DNA from: DASZMX01 sp035551475
GTDB taxonomy: Bacteria; Verrucomicrobiota; Verrucomicrobiia; Limisphaerales; Palsa-1400
Assembly: GCA_035551475.1 (NCBI GenBank)
Contig: DASZMX010000027.1
Coordinates: 1-34,960, forward strand
Length of the DNA: 34,960 nucleotides
Direction: 5' to 3'
Shown here: piece after piece, positions 8,263 to 15,909 of the stretch
Layout: the number at the start of each line of letters is the position of its first letter
Position numbering within the stretch: position 1 is the stretch's first letter
Position numbers and translations under genes: made by a program
The notes under the pieces: model-generated
Told to the model about the DNA's origin: nothing
The model's database searches: none
The model's input: the letters and a program-made list of their open reading frames with translations, nothing else

Positions 8263-11200
8263 GTGCCACGGCCAAGGAGCATCCTTTCCATCTGCCACTT
8301 CGTCGCTGTGGCCGGGTTGGCGGCGTGTGCCGCCTTGGCTGATTATCCTATCGAGTCGCAGCGGTACGCGGCGGATCCGACGGGCGTCGAATTCAATGGC
8401 CGCCTCTATTTATACTGCTCGAATGATGATGATAATGGCAGCAACGCCTACATCATGCATTCGATAACTTGTTTCTCCACCGACGATTTAAAAAATTGGA
8501 CCGATCACGGGGTGGTTTTTCAAGCGCCGCAAGATGCTGCGTGGGCAACGCTGTCTTGGGCGCCGTCCGTGGTCTCGAACAACAACACGCTCTATTTGTA
8601 CTTTGGCAACGGCGCCTCGGGGATCGGCGTGGCGACGAGCCGTAATCCGGAGGGCCCTTTTACGGACGCACGCGGCAGCGCCCTCATTTCCGCTTCCACG
8701 CCGGGCGCCGCCACGGCCACGCAATGGGAGTTCGATCCCTGCGCCTTTATAGATGACAATGGCCGGCCTTACCTTTACTTCGGCGGACAATATCCCACGA
8801 ATGCGCGGGTGATTTCCTTGAACACGAACCTGACGGCGGTCCAAGGCGCGGCCACGCCGATGTTCGCGACGAATTTTTTCGAGGCCTCCTACATGCACAA
8901 ACGCAATGGGATATATTATTTCACGTACTCGACCAGGCCGGACGCTGGTTTAGTCATCTATTGTGAAACCAACTCCAATCCAACCAATGGTTTTGCGCCG
9001 GAAGGAACATTGCTGGCCAATCCTCCCCAAAACGTCAATAATAACAATCACCACACTGTCTTCGCCTACGCCGGGAGCTGGTATATCGCCTATCACAATC
9101 GCGCGCTGGCCCTGCAGAATGGCCTGGCTCCGGCCGCGGCGGTTTACAAACGGAGTCTCGGCCTTGAGCGCGTGAATTACGCCGCCAATGGCTCCGTGTC
9201 GCAAGTGAGCGTCACCACGGATGGTCTGGCGCAGTTGAAGAGCCTGAATCCGTTCAACCAGGTGGAGGCCGAAACAATGGCCCAGGAAAGCGGGATAAAG
9301 ACCGAAATCTGCAGCGAAGGCGGCCTGGACGTCGCGGTTAAGGCGGATGGTTCGTGGCTTCGGGTGCGCGGCGTGGATTTCGAAGCCGGCGCCTCGTCCT
9401 TCTTCGCCCGCGTCGCCGGGGCCAATGGGACTGGATCGATTGAGGTGCGGCTGGACAGCCTGGCTGGAGCAGTTGTTGGATCTTGCGCCGTGCCGGCGAC
9501 GGGCGGGGCGCAAGTGTGGAATACCGTCTCGTGCGCCATCAGCGGCGCTTCCGGCATTCATGATCTCTACCTTAGATTCATGGGCGCGACGAGCAACCCT
9601 TTCCAGCTGAACTGGTGGAGGTTCCAAGCCAGCGCGGGATCGCCGGGCGCTTCGAAATCGCTCACCACAGATCCCACGACAAAGTATCAAACAATCGAGG
9701 GGCTGGGCGGCGCCACGGCGTTCTATGCAGGCTGGATCAGCGATCATCGTTATAAGGCCGAGATTTATTCCAACGCCTTCGCCGGCCTGAATATCTCCAT
9801 GCTGCGATTAGGCGACTGGTTCCGTTACCAAAGTTCAGCGCTCGGATTCGATGTCGCCGCCAGTGACATCGTCTCCAATGCCACCCGAGTATTGGGGCAT
9901 CCTGTGCCGGTGTATATGAGTTCGTGGGCGCCGCCTGCATTTCTGAAGAGCAACGGACAAGTGGGCTACGGCGGGACGCTGCTAAAAACCAATGGCGCGT
10001 TCGCTTACACCAATTTTGCGAACTACTGGTATGACTCGATCCTGGCATACCGGTCCAACGGAGTTTCCCCAAGCTGGATAAGCATTCAGAACGAACCTGA
10101 CTTTATTGCGAGCTACGATTCCTGCGTGTTTCATCCAAACGAAGACACAGTTAAGGGCACCAATTATGCCAGCTATTCCAAGGCGTTGGACGCGGTCTCT
10201 CAGCGGCTCACCAATTTGCCGGCTCCCCCGAAGCTGCTCGCTCCCGAAGTCGTGGGCCTGGGTTTCAACGACGTGCAGAATTACGCGGCGACGATGAACG
10301 GCAACAGCTTTTATGGACTGGCTCATCACCTTTACGGCGGCAGCACGGACGGAACGCCAGCGGGCTATGTCCCCGCTTTGCGCGCGTTGGCGAACGTATT
10401 CCCGGGTAAACCGAAGTTCATGACCGAGTACGGCCTCAGCAACATGATCGATGCGGCGTGCCTGATCCACTATGTTTTGGCGGTGGAGCAAGCCAGCGGC
10501 TACAATTTCTGGAGCCTGGTCTGGCCGCCAGGCGGCGTCGGGTTGGTGCAAATTGAAAATCCTTACGACGTAAGCAGCTGGACGAATGCGCCTCCCGGAA
10601 CCACGACGCAGTCGCACGGTTGGTGGCTGGCGCCATGCTACTGGTCGATGAAGCATTTTTCGTATTACATCACCCCTGGATTTCGGCGGATTGCCGCCAA
10701 TTGCGGCGACACTAACGTGCTCGCATCGGCCTACCTTTCGCCCGATGGCTGGCGGCTTGTGGCGGTGCTGATCAACCAAAGCGCCAGCGCCGCTTCCACG
10801 CTGGCGGCGGACTTCGGTTTCTCGCCGTGCGTCGCGACGGCTGAATATCAAACGGTTGGGCCAAGCCATTTCCAGTCACTGGGTGCGATCGGGTCGCAAT
10901 TGGCTTTGCCAGCTTGGTCGCTTACCACCGTTGTCATGGATAAATATGTCGCGGTCGGCGCCGCGACAACACCGACGCCGGCAGACGGCGCTTCCGCTGT
11001 GGCCGTGAACGCAACCCTCGGGTGGTCGCCCGGAACCAACGCCGCCTGGCACGCGCTTTACCTTGGCCTCGATTCCAACGCGGTGGCGACGGCGACGCCG
11101 GCGTCGGCGGAGTTTCAGGGCATTCTCTCCAATAGTTTCTTTCAACCGCCGGCGCTGGCGGGAACGGCCGTTTATTACTGGCGCGTCGACGAAATAGCCG

Positions 11201-12120
11201 GCGCGAACACCAATGACGGCGTCGTCTGGTCCTTCGCGACGGCGGCCGGGCCGACCTTGGCGCATCGTTACAGCTTCAATGAAGCAGGCGGCGCCGTGGC
11301 GTCAGATTCCGTCGGCGGCGCGCCTTGGAATGGCTCTTTGCCTAAGGGAGGCAGCTGGAGCGGCGACGCCTTGACCCTGTCAGGCGGCTCCTCACAATAC
11401 GTGGGGCTTCCGGCGGGCTTGATGAGCGGGAGCAGCAACTTTACCCTTGAAGCCTGGGTAAAGCTCAATTCCGCGGCAAGTTGGAGCCGCATCTTTGATT
11501 TTGGCAACAATTCCGCCTCATATATGTTCCTCACGCCGCTGAGGGGCGCCGGCGGCGCGCTGCGTTTTGCGATCACCACGAATGGCGCCGGACGTGAGCA
11601 GCAAGTGAACGGCCCGTCGGCCTTGAATGTCGGAGTTTGGAGCCATATTGCCATGACGCTGGCCGGAAATGTCGGAACGCTTTATTTGAATGGCGCCGCC
11701 ATCGCCACCAATCGCGCCATGACCCTCCATCCCTCCAGCCTTGGCAGCACGGCGAACAACTATTTTGGCCGGTCGCAGTACGCCACCGATCCTTACCTCA
11801 ATGCCGCGTTGGATGAAGTGCGCATCTACAACGTGGCGCTATCGCCGCAGGAAGTCGCCGCCACCGACGCGCTGGGGCCAAACCAGCTCTTGACTGAGGA
11901 TAGGCCGGCGCTAAATGCGTCGGTAAATTCGCCCACGGGTCTTACTCTTGATTGGCCGCTGGCCGCCGCCGGTTTTAAATTGCAATTCCGCACCAATCTT
12001 ACGACGGGAGATTGGGCGGATGTATCCTCGCCGGCGCCAACCATCGTGGCGGGCCAATGGCAAATCACTCTGCCTGTTTCAGAAAACGTCGGCTCTGTTT
12101 TTTATCATTTAACAAAGTAG
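8263..12120 (+). CDS. Secreted multidomain GH43-CBM6-GH30-Fn3-LamG hemicellulase
   Basis: About 1285 residues from a GTG start at 8263, chosen because it gives a signal peptide (ending AACAALA near residue 26) and avoids overlap with the pseudopilin gene; the frame stays open to 8143. Domain order: GH43 propeller (about 28-325; base Asp38 in YAADPTG, Asp158 in WEFDPC, acid Glu207 in FFEASY); CBM6 (about 332-456; QVEAETMAQESG, NWWRF), which normally binds xylan; GH30 (about 465-900; acid/base Glu611 in IQNEPDF, nucleophile Glu722 in FMTEYG), the glucuronoxylanase/endoxylanase family; an Fn3-like domain (about 905-995; YYWRVDE); LamG (about 1000-1200; LAHRYSFNEAGG, FTLEAWVKL); and a short C-terminal sandwich. 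One polypeptide could thus cut the xylan backbone and trim arabinose. Only 7 bp separate it from GH127. Confidence 0.9.
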   Translation: MPRPRSILSICHFVAVAGLAACAALADYPIESQRYAADPTGVEFNGRLYLYCSNDDDNGSNAYIMHSITCFSTDDLKNWTDHGVVFQAPQDAAWATLSWAPSVVSNNNTLYLYFGNGASGIGVATSRNPEGPFTDARGSALISASTPGAATATQWEFDPCAFIDDNGRPYLYFGGQYPTNARVISLNTNLTAVQGAATPMFATNFFEASYMHKRNGIYYFTYSTRPDAGLVIYCETNSNPTNGFAPEGTLLANPPQNVNNNNHHTVFAYAGSWYIAYHNRALALQNGLAPAAAVYKRSLGLERVNYAANGSVSQVSVTTDGLAQLKSLNPFNQVEAETMAQESGIKTEICSEGGLDVAVKADGSWLRVRGVDFEAGASSFFARVAGANGTGSIEVRLDSLAGAVVGSCAVPATGGAQVWNTVSCAISGASGIHDLYLRFMGATSNPFQLNWWRFQASAGSPGASKSLTTDPTTKYQTIEGLGGATAFYAGWISDHRYKAEIYSNAFAGLNISMLRLGDWFRYQSSALGFDVAASDIVSNATRVLGHPVPVYMSSWAPPAFLKSNGQVGYGGTLLKTNGAFAYTNFANYWYDSILAYRSNGVSPSWISIQNEPDFIASYDSCVFHPNEDTVKGTNYASYSKALDAVSQRLTNLPAPPKLLAPEVVGLGFNDVQNYAATMNGNSFYGLAHHLYGGSTDGTPAGYVPALRALANVFPGKPKFMTEYGLSNMIDAACLIHYVLAVEQASGYNFWSLVWPPGGVGLVQIENPYDVSSWTNAPPGTTTQSHGWWLAPCYWSMKHFSYYITPGFRRIAANCGDTNVLASAYLSPDGWRLVAVLINQSASAASTLAADFGFSPCVATAEYQTVGPSHFQSLGAIGSQLALPAWSLTTVVMDKYVAVGAATTPTPADGASAVAVNATLGWSPGTNAAWHALYLGLDSNAVATATPASAEFQGILSNSFFQPPALAGTAVYYWRVDEIAGANTNDGVVWSFATAAGPTLAHRYSFNEAGGAVASDSVGGAPWNGSLPKGGSWSGDALTLSGGSSQYVGLPAGLMSGSSNFTLEAWVKLNSAASWSRIFDFGNNSASYMFLTPLRGAGGALRFAITTNGAGREQQVNGPSALNVGVWSHIAMTLAGNVGTLYLNGAAIATNRAMTLHPSSLGSTANNYFGRSQYATDPYLNAALDEVRIYNVALSPQEVAATDALGPNQLLTEDRPALNASVNSPTGLTLDWPLAAAGFKLQFRTNLTTGDWADVSSPAPTIVAGQWQITLPVSENVGSVFYHLTK

Positions 12121-12127
12121 TCAATAT

Positions 12128-14557
12128 ATGAACGCCTGTTCGATTCCGGGGTTCGCGCAGGTCATTGCCTGGTCGATCATTTTGCTGGCGGCCGCTCCTC
12201 GTCCTGGCTGTCTGGCGAAAGAAATTTCTGCCGGCGCCCCGATTCCGGCGGCCCTGTTTCCGTTGCGCGCCGTGCGTTTGCTTGACAGCCCTTTCAGCGC
12301 GGCCGCGGCCGCCAATCGCGCGTATCTTTTGGCCTTGGATCCGGATCGTCTGCTGGCCCCCTTTCTCAAGGAAGCGGGGCTGAAACCACGGGCGCCGTTT
12401 TATGGAAGCTGGGAAAGCGGCGGGCTGGGAGGCCACACCGCCGGCCATTATCTCTCCGCCCTGGGCAATATGATTGCCGCGGGCGAGGACACCGCCGACT
12501 GCGCTTTGCGCCACCGTCTGGAGTATATGCTGGCTGAACTGGATCGATGCCAGAAAGCCGGCGGCAACGGCTACATTGGCGGCGTGCCCGACGGGCCCGC
12601 CTTCTGGAAGGATGTCGCCGGGGGTCATATTGACGCCAACGGGTTCGGCATCAACGGAAAATGGGTGCCTTGGTACAACCTACACAAAACATTCGCCGGC
12701 CTGCGGGACGCGTGGCTGGTCGCGGGCGAGGCGAACGCGCGCGACATCCTGGTGCGATACGGCGACTGGTGTGTCGGCCTGATCTCGCACCTCTCCGATG
12801 ACCAAATGCAAACCATGCTCCAAGCGGAGCAGGGCGGCATGTGCGAGACGCTCGCTGACATTTACGCCATCACCGGCGACGATAAGTTTCTCCACGCCGC
12901 CCGCCGCTTTCAACACAAGGCGTTCATTGATCCCTTGCTGCGCCACGAGGACCATCTCACCGGCTTGCATGCCAACACGCAGATTCCAAAAGTAATTGGG
13001 CTGGAGCGCATCGCTGCTCTCACGGGCGACGCGCAAGCCGATAGCGCCGCGCGTTTTTTTTGGGAGGACGTCACTTCGCGCCGGAGCGTCGCCTTCGGCG
13101 GCAATAGCGTTTCCGAACATTTTAACGATCCGGCCAATTTCCGCGGCATGCTCGAAAGCCGGGAGGGCCCCGAAACCTGCAACACTTACAATATGTTGCG
13201 TTTAACCGAGCAACTTTTTGCGAGCGAGCCGCGGGCGGCGTATGCGGATTATTATGAGCGGGCGCTTTACAATCACATTTTGGCGTCCATCCATCCAGTG
13301 ACGCCCGGTTACGTTTATTTCACTCCTATCCGGCCCGGGCATTACCGGGTCTATTCTCAGCCGGAGCAGTGTTTCTGGTGTTGTGTCGGAACTGGCATGG
13401 AAAATCCAGGCAAGTATGGCGAGTTCATTTATGCCCAGGATCGCGTAGGGGTCTATGTCAATTTATTCATCCCCTCTGAACTTTCCGCGACCAATTTCGG
13501 ATTGACGTTGCGACAGGAAACTCAGTTCCCCGATGTGCCGCGCACCAGCCTGACATTGAACCTGACCCACGCCACAAATTTCTCGCTGCGCCTGCGCCAT
13601 CCAGGCTGGGTGGCGGCGGGCGCTTTCGCGGTGCGGCTCAACGGCCAGACTATCGATGTGACCTCCGCGCCGTCTTCCTACGTGGACTTGAACCGCGTCT
13701 GGAACGACGGCGACCGCCTCGAAATTGAGCTTCCGATGCAGACGACCACGGAGCGTCTGCTGGACGGGTCGGACTGGGTGGCCATCCTGCGCGGGCCCAT
13801 AGTGCTGGCCAATCCGGATGGCGTGGATAATCTCATCGGCCTGCGCGCGGACGACTCACGAATGGGTCATGTCGCGCACGGTCCGCTGAGGCCGCTCGAT
13901 CGTGTTCCGGTCCTGCTCGCCCGGGCCGAGGATGTGCCTGCCCACGTCCAACTGGATTCTGAAGCCGGCCCATTGCGATTCCGACTGAAGGACGTCGTCG
14001 CGCCCGCTACAAACGGGGGCCTGCAACTCATGCCCTTTTTTCGCCTGCACGATTCGCGCTATCAAATGTATTGGCAGCTAGCGACGCCACAGGAGCTGGA
14101 AGTCCGGCAGGCCGGCCTGGCTGGGGCGGAGCAGGCAAAGGCGGCGCTGGAGGCGAATACGCTGGATTGGTTGGCGTTGGGCGAGCAGCAACCCGAGGTG
14201 GAACATGGCTTGGTGGGGGAAGCCTTGGAAACCGGCTGGCAGGAAGACCGGCATTGGCGCCGCGGCTCCTGGTTTCAGTGCGAATTAAATCCCCGCGGCG
14301 AACAGGCGGCGGCGCTTATTGTGACGTATTGCGGTGGAGTCAGCGATCGTGATTTTGAGATCTACGCCAATGGTTTGCTCATGGCGAGCCACCGCGCCGA
14401 TAAATCGAAGTCGACACTGTTCACACGGACGACGTTTTCACTGCCATCCAACCTGGTTCGCAACGCGGACGGACATCTCACGGTCAAGTTTTCCGGCCAC
14501 CACGGTCCCACCGCCTGCATTTGTGAGATTCGCCTCATGCGGAGTGCGGCGCGCTAA
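12128..14557 (+). CDS. GH127 beta-L-arabinofuranosidase (DUF1680 family), secreted
   Basis: An 809-residue enzyme that should hydrolyse beta-L-arabinofuranosyl linkages by a cysteine-nucleophile mechanism. An N-terminal hydrophobic signal (VIAWSIILLAAA, ending GCLAKE) precedes an (alpha/alpha)6 barrel with blocks YGSWESGGLGGHTAGHYLSA and GKWVPWYNLHKTFAGL. By analogy with HypBA1, the zinc ligands are Glu349 and Cys351 (GPETCNTYN) and Cys418-Cys419 (CFWCCVGTGMENPGK), with Cys418 as nucleophile, and the acid/base is probably Glu330 (SEHF). C-terminal beta domains follow the barrel, and a DUF6805-like end (about 680-809) is likely. It lies 7 bp after the GH43-GH30 gene and is surely co-transcribed. 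All catalytic residues appear intact. Confidence 0.9.
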   Translation: MNACSIPGFAQVIAWSIILLAAAPRPGCLAKEISAGAPIPAALFPLRAVRLLDSPFSAAAAANRAYLLALDPDRLLAPFLKEAGLKPRAPFYGSWESGGLGGHTAGHYLSALGNMIAAGEDTADCALRHRLEYMLAELDRCQKAGGNGYIGGVPDGPAFWKDVAGGHIDANGFGINGKWVPWYNLHKTFAGLRDAWLVAGEANARDILVRYGDWCVGLISHLSDDQMQTMLQAEQGGMCETLADIYAITGDDKFLHAARRFQHKAFIDPLLRHEDHLTGLHANTQIPKVIGLERIAALTGDAQADSAARFFWEDVTSRRSVAFGGNSVSEHFNDPANFRGMLESREGPETCNTYNMLRLTEQLFASEPRAAYADYYERALYNHILASIHPVTPGYVYFTPIRPGHYRVYSQPEQCFWCCVGTGMENPGKYGEFIYAQDRVGVYVNLFIPSELSATNFGLTLRQETQFPDVPRTSLTLNLTHATNFSLRLRHPGWVAAGAFAVRLNGQTIDVTSAPSSYVDLNRVWNDGDRLEIELPMQTTTERLLDGSDWVAILRGPIVLANPDGVDNLIGLRADDSRMGHVAHGPLRPLDRVPVLLARAEDVPAHVQLDSEAGPLRFRLKDVVAPATNGGLQLMPFFRLHDSRYQMYWQLATPQELEVRQAGLAGAEQAKAALEANTLDWLALGEQQPEVEHGLVGEALETGWQEDRHWRRGSWFQCELNPRGEQAAALIVTYCGGVSDRDFEIYANGLLMASHRADKSKSTLFTRTTFSLPSNLVRNADGHLTVKFSGHHGPTACICEIRLMRSAAR

Positions 14558-14609
14558 TTACGCCGCCGCCCTCCCCGTCTTTTTCGCTCGTAATTGGGCG
14601 CAAGCCAAA

Positions 14610-14637
14610 ATGCGCAAATAAAAACCCAAAATGCGCA
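14610..14637 (+). promoter_or_regulatory. Direct-repeat operator candidate, third copy
   Basis: ATGCGCA at 14610-14616 and 14631-14637, again exactly 21 bp apart. The flank after the second repeat (GGCGTCCC) differs from the AAGTGGCG of the other two sites and no good promoter follows at the same distance, so this copy is less certain. Confidence 0.45.
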
Positions 14638-14715
14638 GGCGTCCCAAAACGAAATTCGCAACAAATTGAAGGGTAACATGTTATGAGCCTTTTGGGGGGC
14701 GGTAAATTCCCGGGC

Positions 14716-14733
14716 ATATGACGAATGTCATAT
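14716..14733. promoter_or_regulatory. 7-4-7 inverted repeat operator, copy b (perfect)
   Basis: ATATGAC-GAAT-GTCATAT, with perfect 7-bp arms and a 4-bp spacer. It lies 270 bp before the second pseudopilin gene. Confidence 0.6.
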
Positions 14734-15002
14734 TGTTGGGGCGGGGCCATTCTAGGAGAGTAGCGGGAATCAACACACACACAATTGCATCGAATCAACG
14801 GTGATTATAACCGCGTTGTCTTAGCGTGACTCAATTTGTCCTGAACATGATGCCGGCAACGCAAAACTCCAAACGCAATGTGTCAAGAGTATTTACCGGC
14901 AACTCTATTCGCGGATTGATTCTCCGACTTCAGGCCGGAATGAGCAGGCCGGAGCGAAGCATAGCAGCGGCGTGACGCAAAGTTCCCTTATTCAGGTAAA
15001 GT

Positions 15003-15878
15003 ATGAAGGCATTAGATCAAGTAAAAACCAAACAACGTAACGCAGCCCGGAGCAGAGGCTTCACTTTGATTGAGCTACTGGTGGTGATCGCTATCATCGC
15101 CATCCTAGCCTCGATGATACTTCCCGCGTTGAGCGCGGCTAAGTTCAAAGCCAAGGTCACCAACTGCACCTCCAACATGAAGCAATGGTGCGCCGTTGTG
15201 AACATGTACGCCAATGATGACACCAAGAGCCGGCTGCCGAGGTTTGATTTCAGCACTGGGGGCGGCGGCATGTATGCGTGGGATTGCCCGACGAACATGG
15301 TGCCTGGGCTGGCTCCCTATGGCTTGACCATACCGATGTGGTTTGACCCCGTGCGCCCGCAGGAACTGGATGCGGTGGTCAAATACTTGGGTCATTATCC
15401 CGCGAGCATTCAAGAGCTGGCCCTTTACATGAACAGCAAGGACGGCGAGTGCATTATTCATCACAATTGGTGGGTTCCCCGGCAGCAAGGCACGGATGCC
15501 CAGAACCTTTTCCCAAAGGATTATTCAGCCCAAAGCGCCATTACTGTGCCTTCCTGGGCCAAGGGCACGCCTCCCGCCATATACGGCTGGCCCACGGCCA
15601 CCACCTTTAGGGCTGTGACACTCGTCCCGTTTATCAGCTGCGCGGCCGCCTCGGCCGTGGGGTTGGATAGTGATGGCTTGAAGAGTTCCCCCACCGGGAA
15701 AGCATCTGCGTCGCCCGATGACTTATGTCCGAATCTGGCTCATTTTAATGGCAACAAGTTGGCTGGGGTCACCGCCGCCTATGCTGATGGCCATGTCGAA
15801 GGCCACAGCAAGGTGAGAATGAAATGCGGCTATATTCCAAATGGCGCGGGCAACCAAGGCCCCTATTGGTTCTACTAA
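15003..15878 (+). CDS. Second pseudopilin (prepilin N-terminal methylation domain)
   Basis: A 291-residue protein with canonical prepilin site SRG|FTLIELLVVIAIIAIL and helix end ASMILPALSAAKFKAK. The leader is 19 residues and basic. The body carries YAWDCPTNMVPGLAPYGL, similar in layout to YAWDM...LIAYG in the 7361 protein, and the C-terminal block GVTAAYADGHVEGHSKV, ending GPYWFY, is the H-X9-DG/DUF1559-like signature. An AGG lies 8 nt before the ATG. It precedes the LamG gene by 31 bp and is probably co-transcribed with it. Like its paralogue it leads a gene set for extracellular proteins; whether it forms a filament, a secretion pseudopilus or a surface anchor cannot be told. Confidence 0.86.
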   Translation: MKALDQVKTKQRNAARSRGFTLIELLVVIAIIAILASMILPALSAAKFKAKVTNCTSNMKQWCAVVNMYANDDTKSRLPRFDFSTGGGGMYAWDCPTNMVPGLAPYGLTIPMWFDPVRPQELDAVVKYLGHYPASIQELALYMNSKDGECIIHHNWWVPRQQGTDAQNLFPKDYSAQSAITVPSWAKGTPPAIYGWPTATTFRAVTLVPFISCAAASAVGLDSDGLKSSPTGKASASPDDLCPNLAHFNGNKLAGVTAAYADGHVEGHSKVRMKCGYIPNGAGNQGPYWFY

Positions 15879-15909
15879 CGATTTCTGTCTGTAACCCTTA
15901 ATCACATCC

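Larger units (their letters stand above)
14558..15002. promoter_or_regulatory. 445-bp intergenic region before pseudopilin operon 2
   Basis: No gene is seen. It contains a weaker ATGCGCA direct repeat (14610-14637), a 10-bp palindrome TAACATGTTA (14674-14683), and the best 7-4-7 inverted repeat of the window (14716-14733). It mirrors the 7033-7360 region in holding both motifs in the same order of type before a pseudopilin gene, though spacing differs. Confidence 0.55.

Noticed and set aside
9982..10869. A 295-codon minus-strand open frame
   Set aside because: It is antisense to the GH30 domain, Arg-rich and without motifs, as expected for a shadow in GC-rich DNA.
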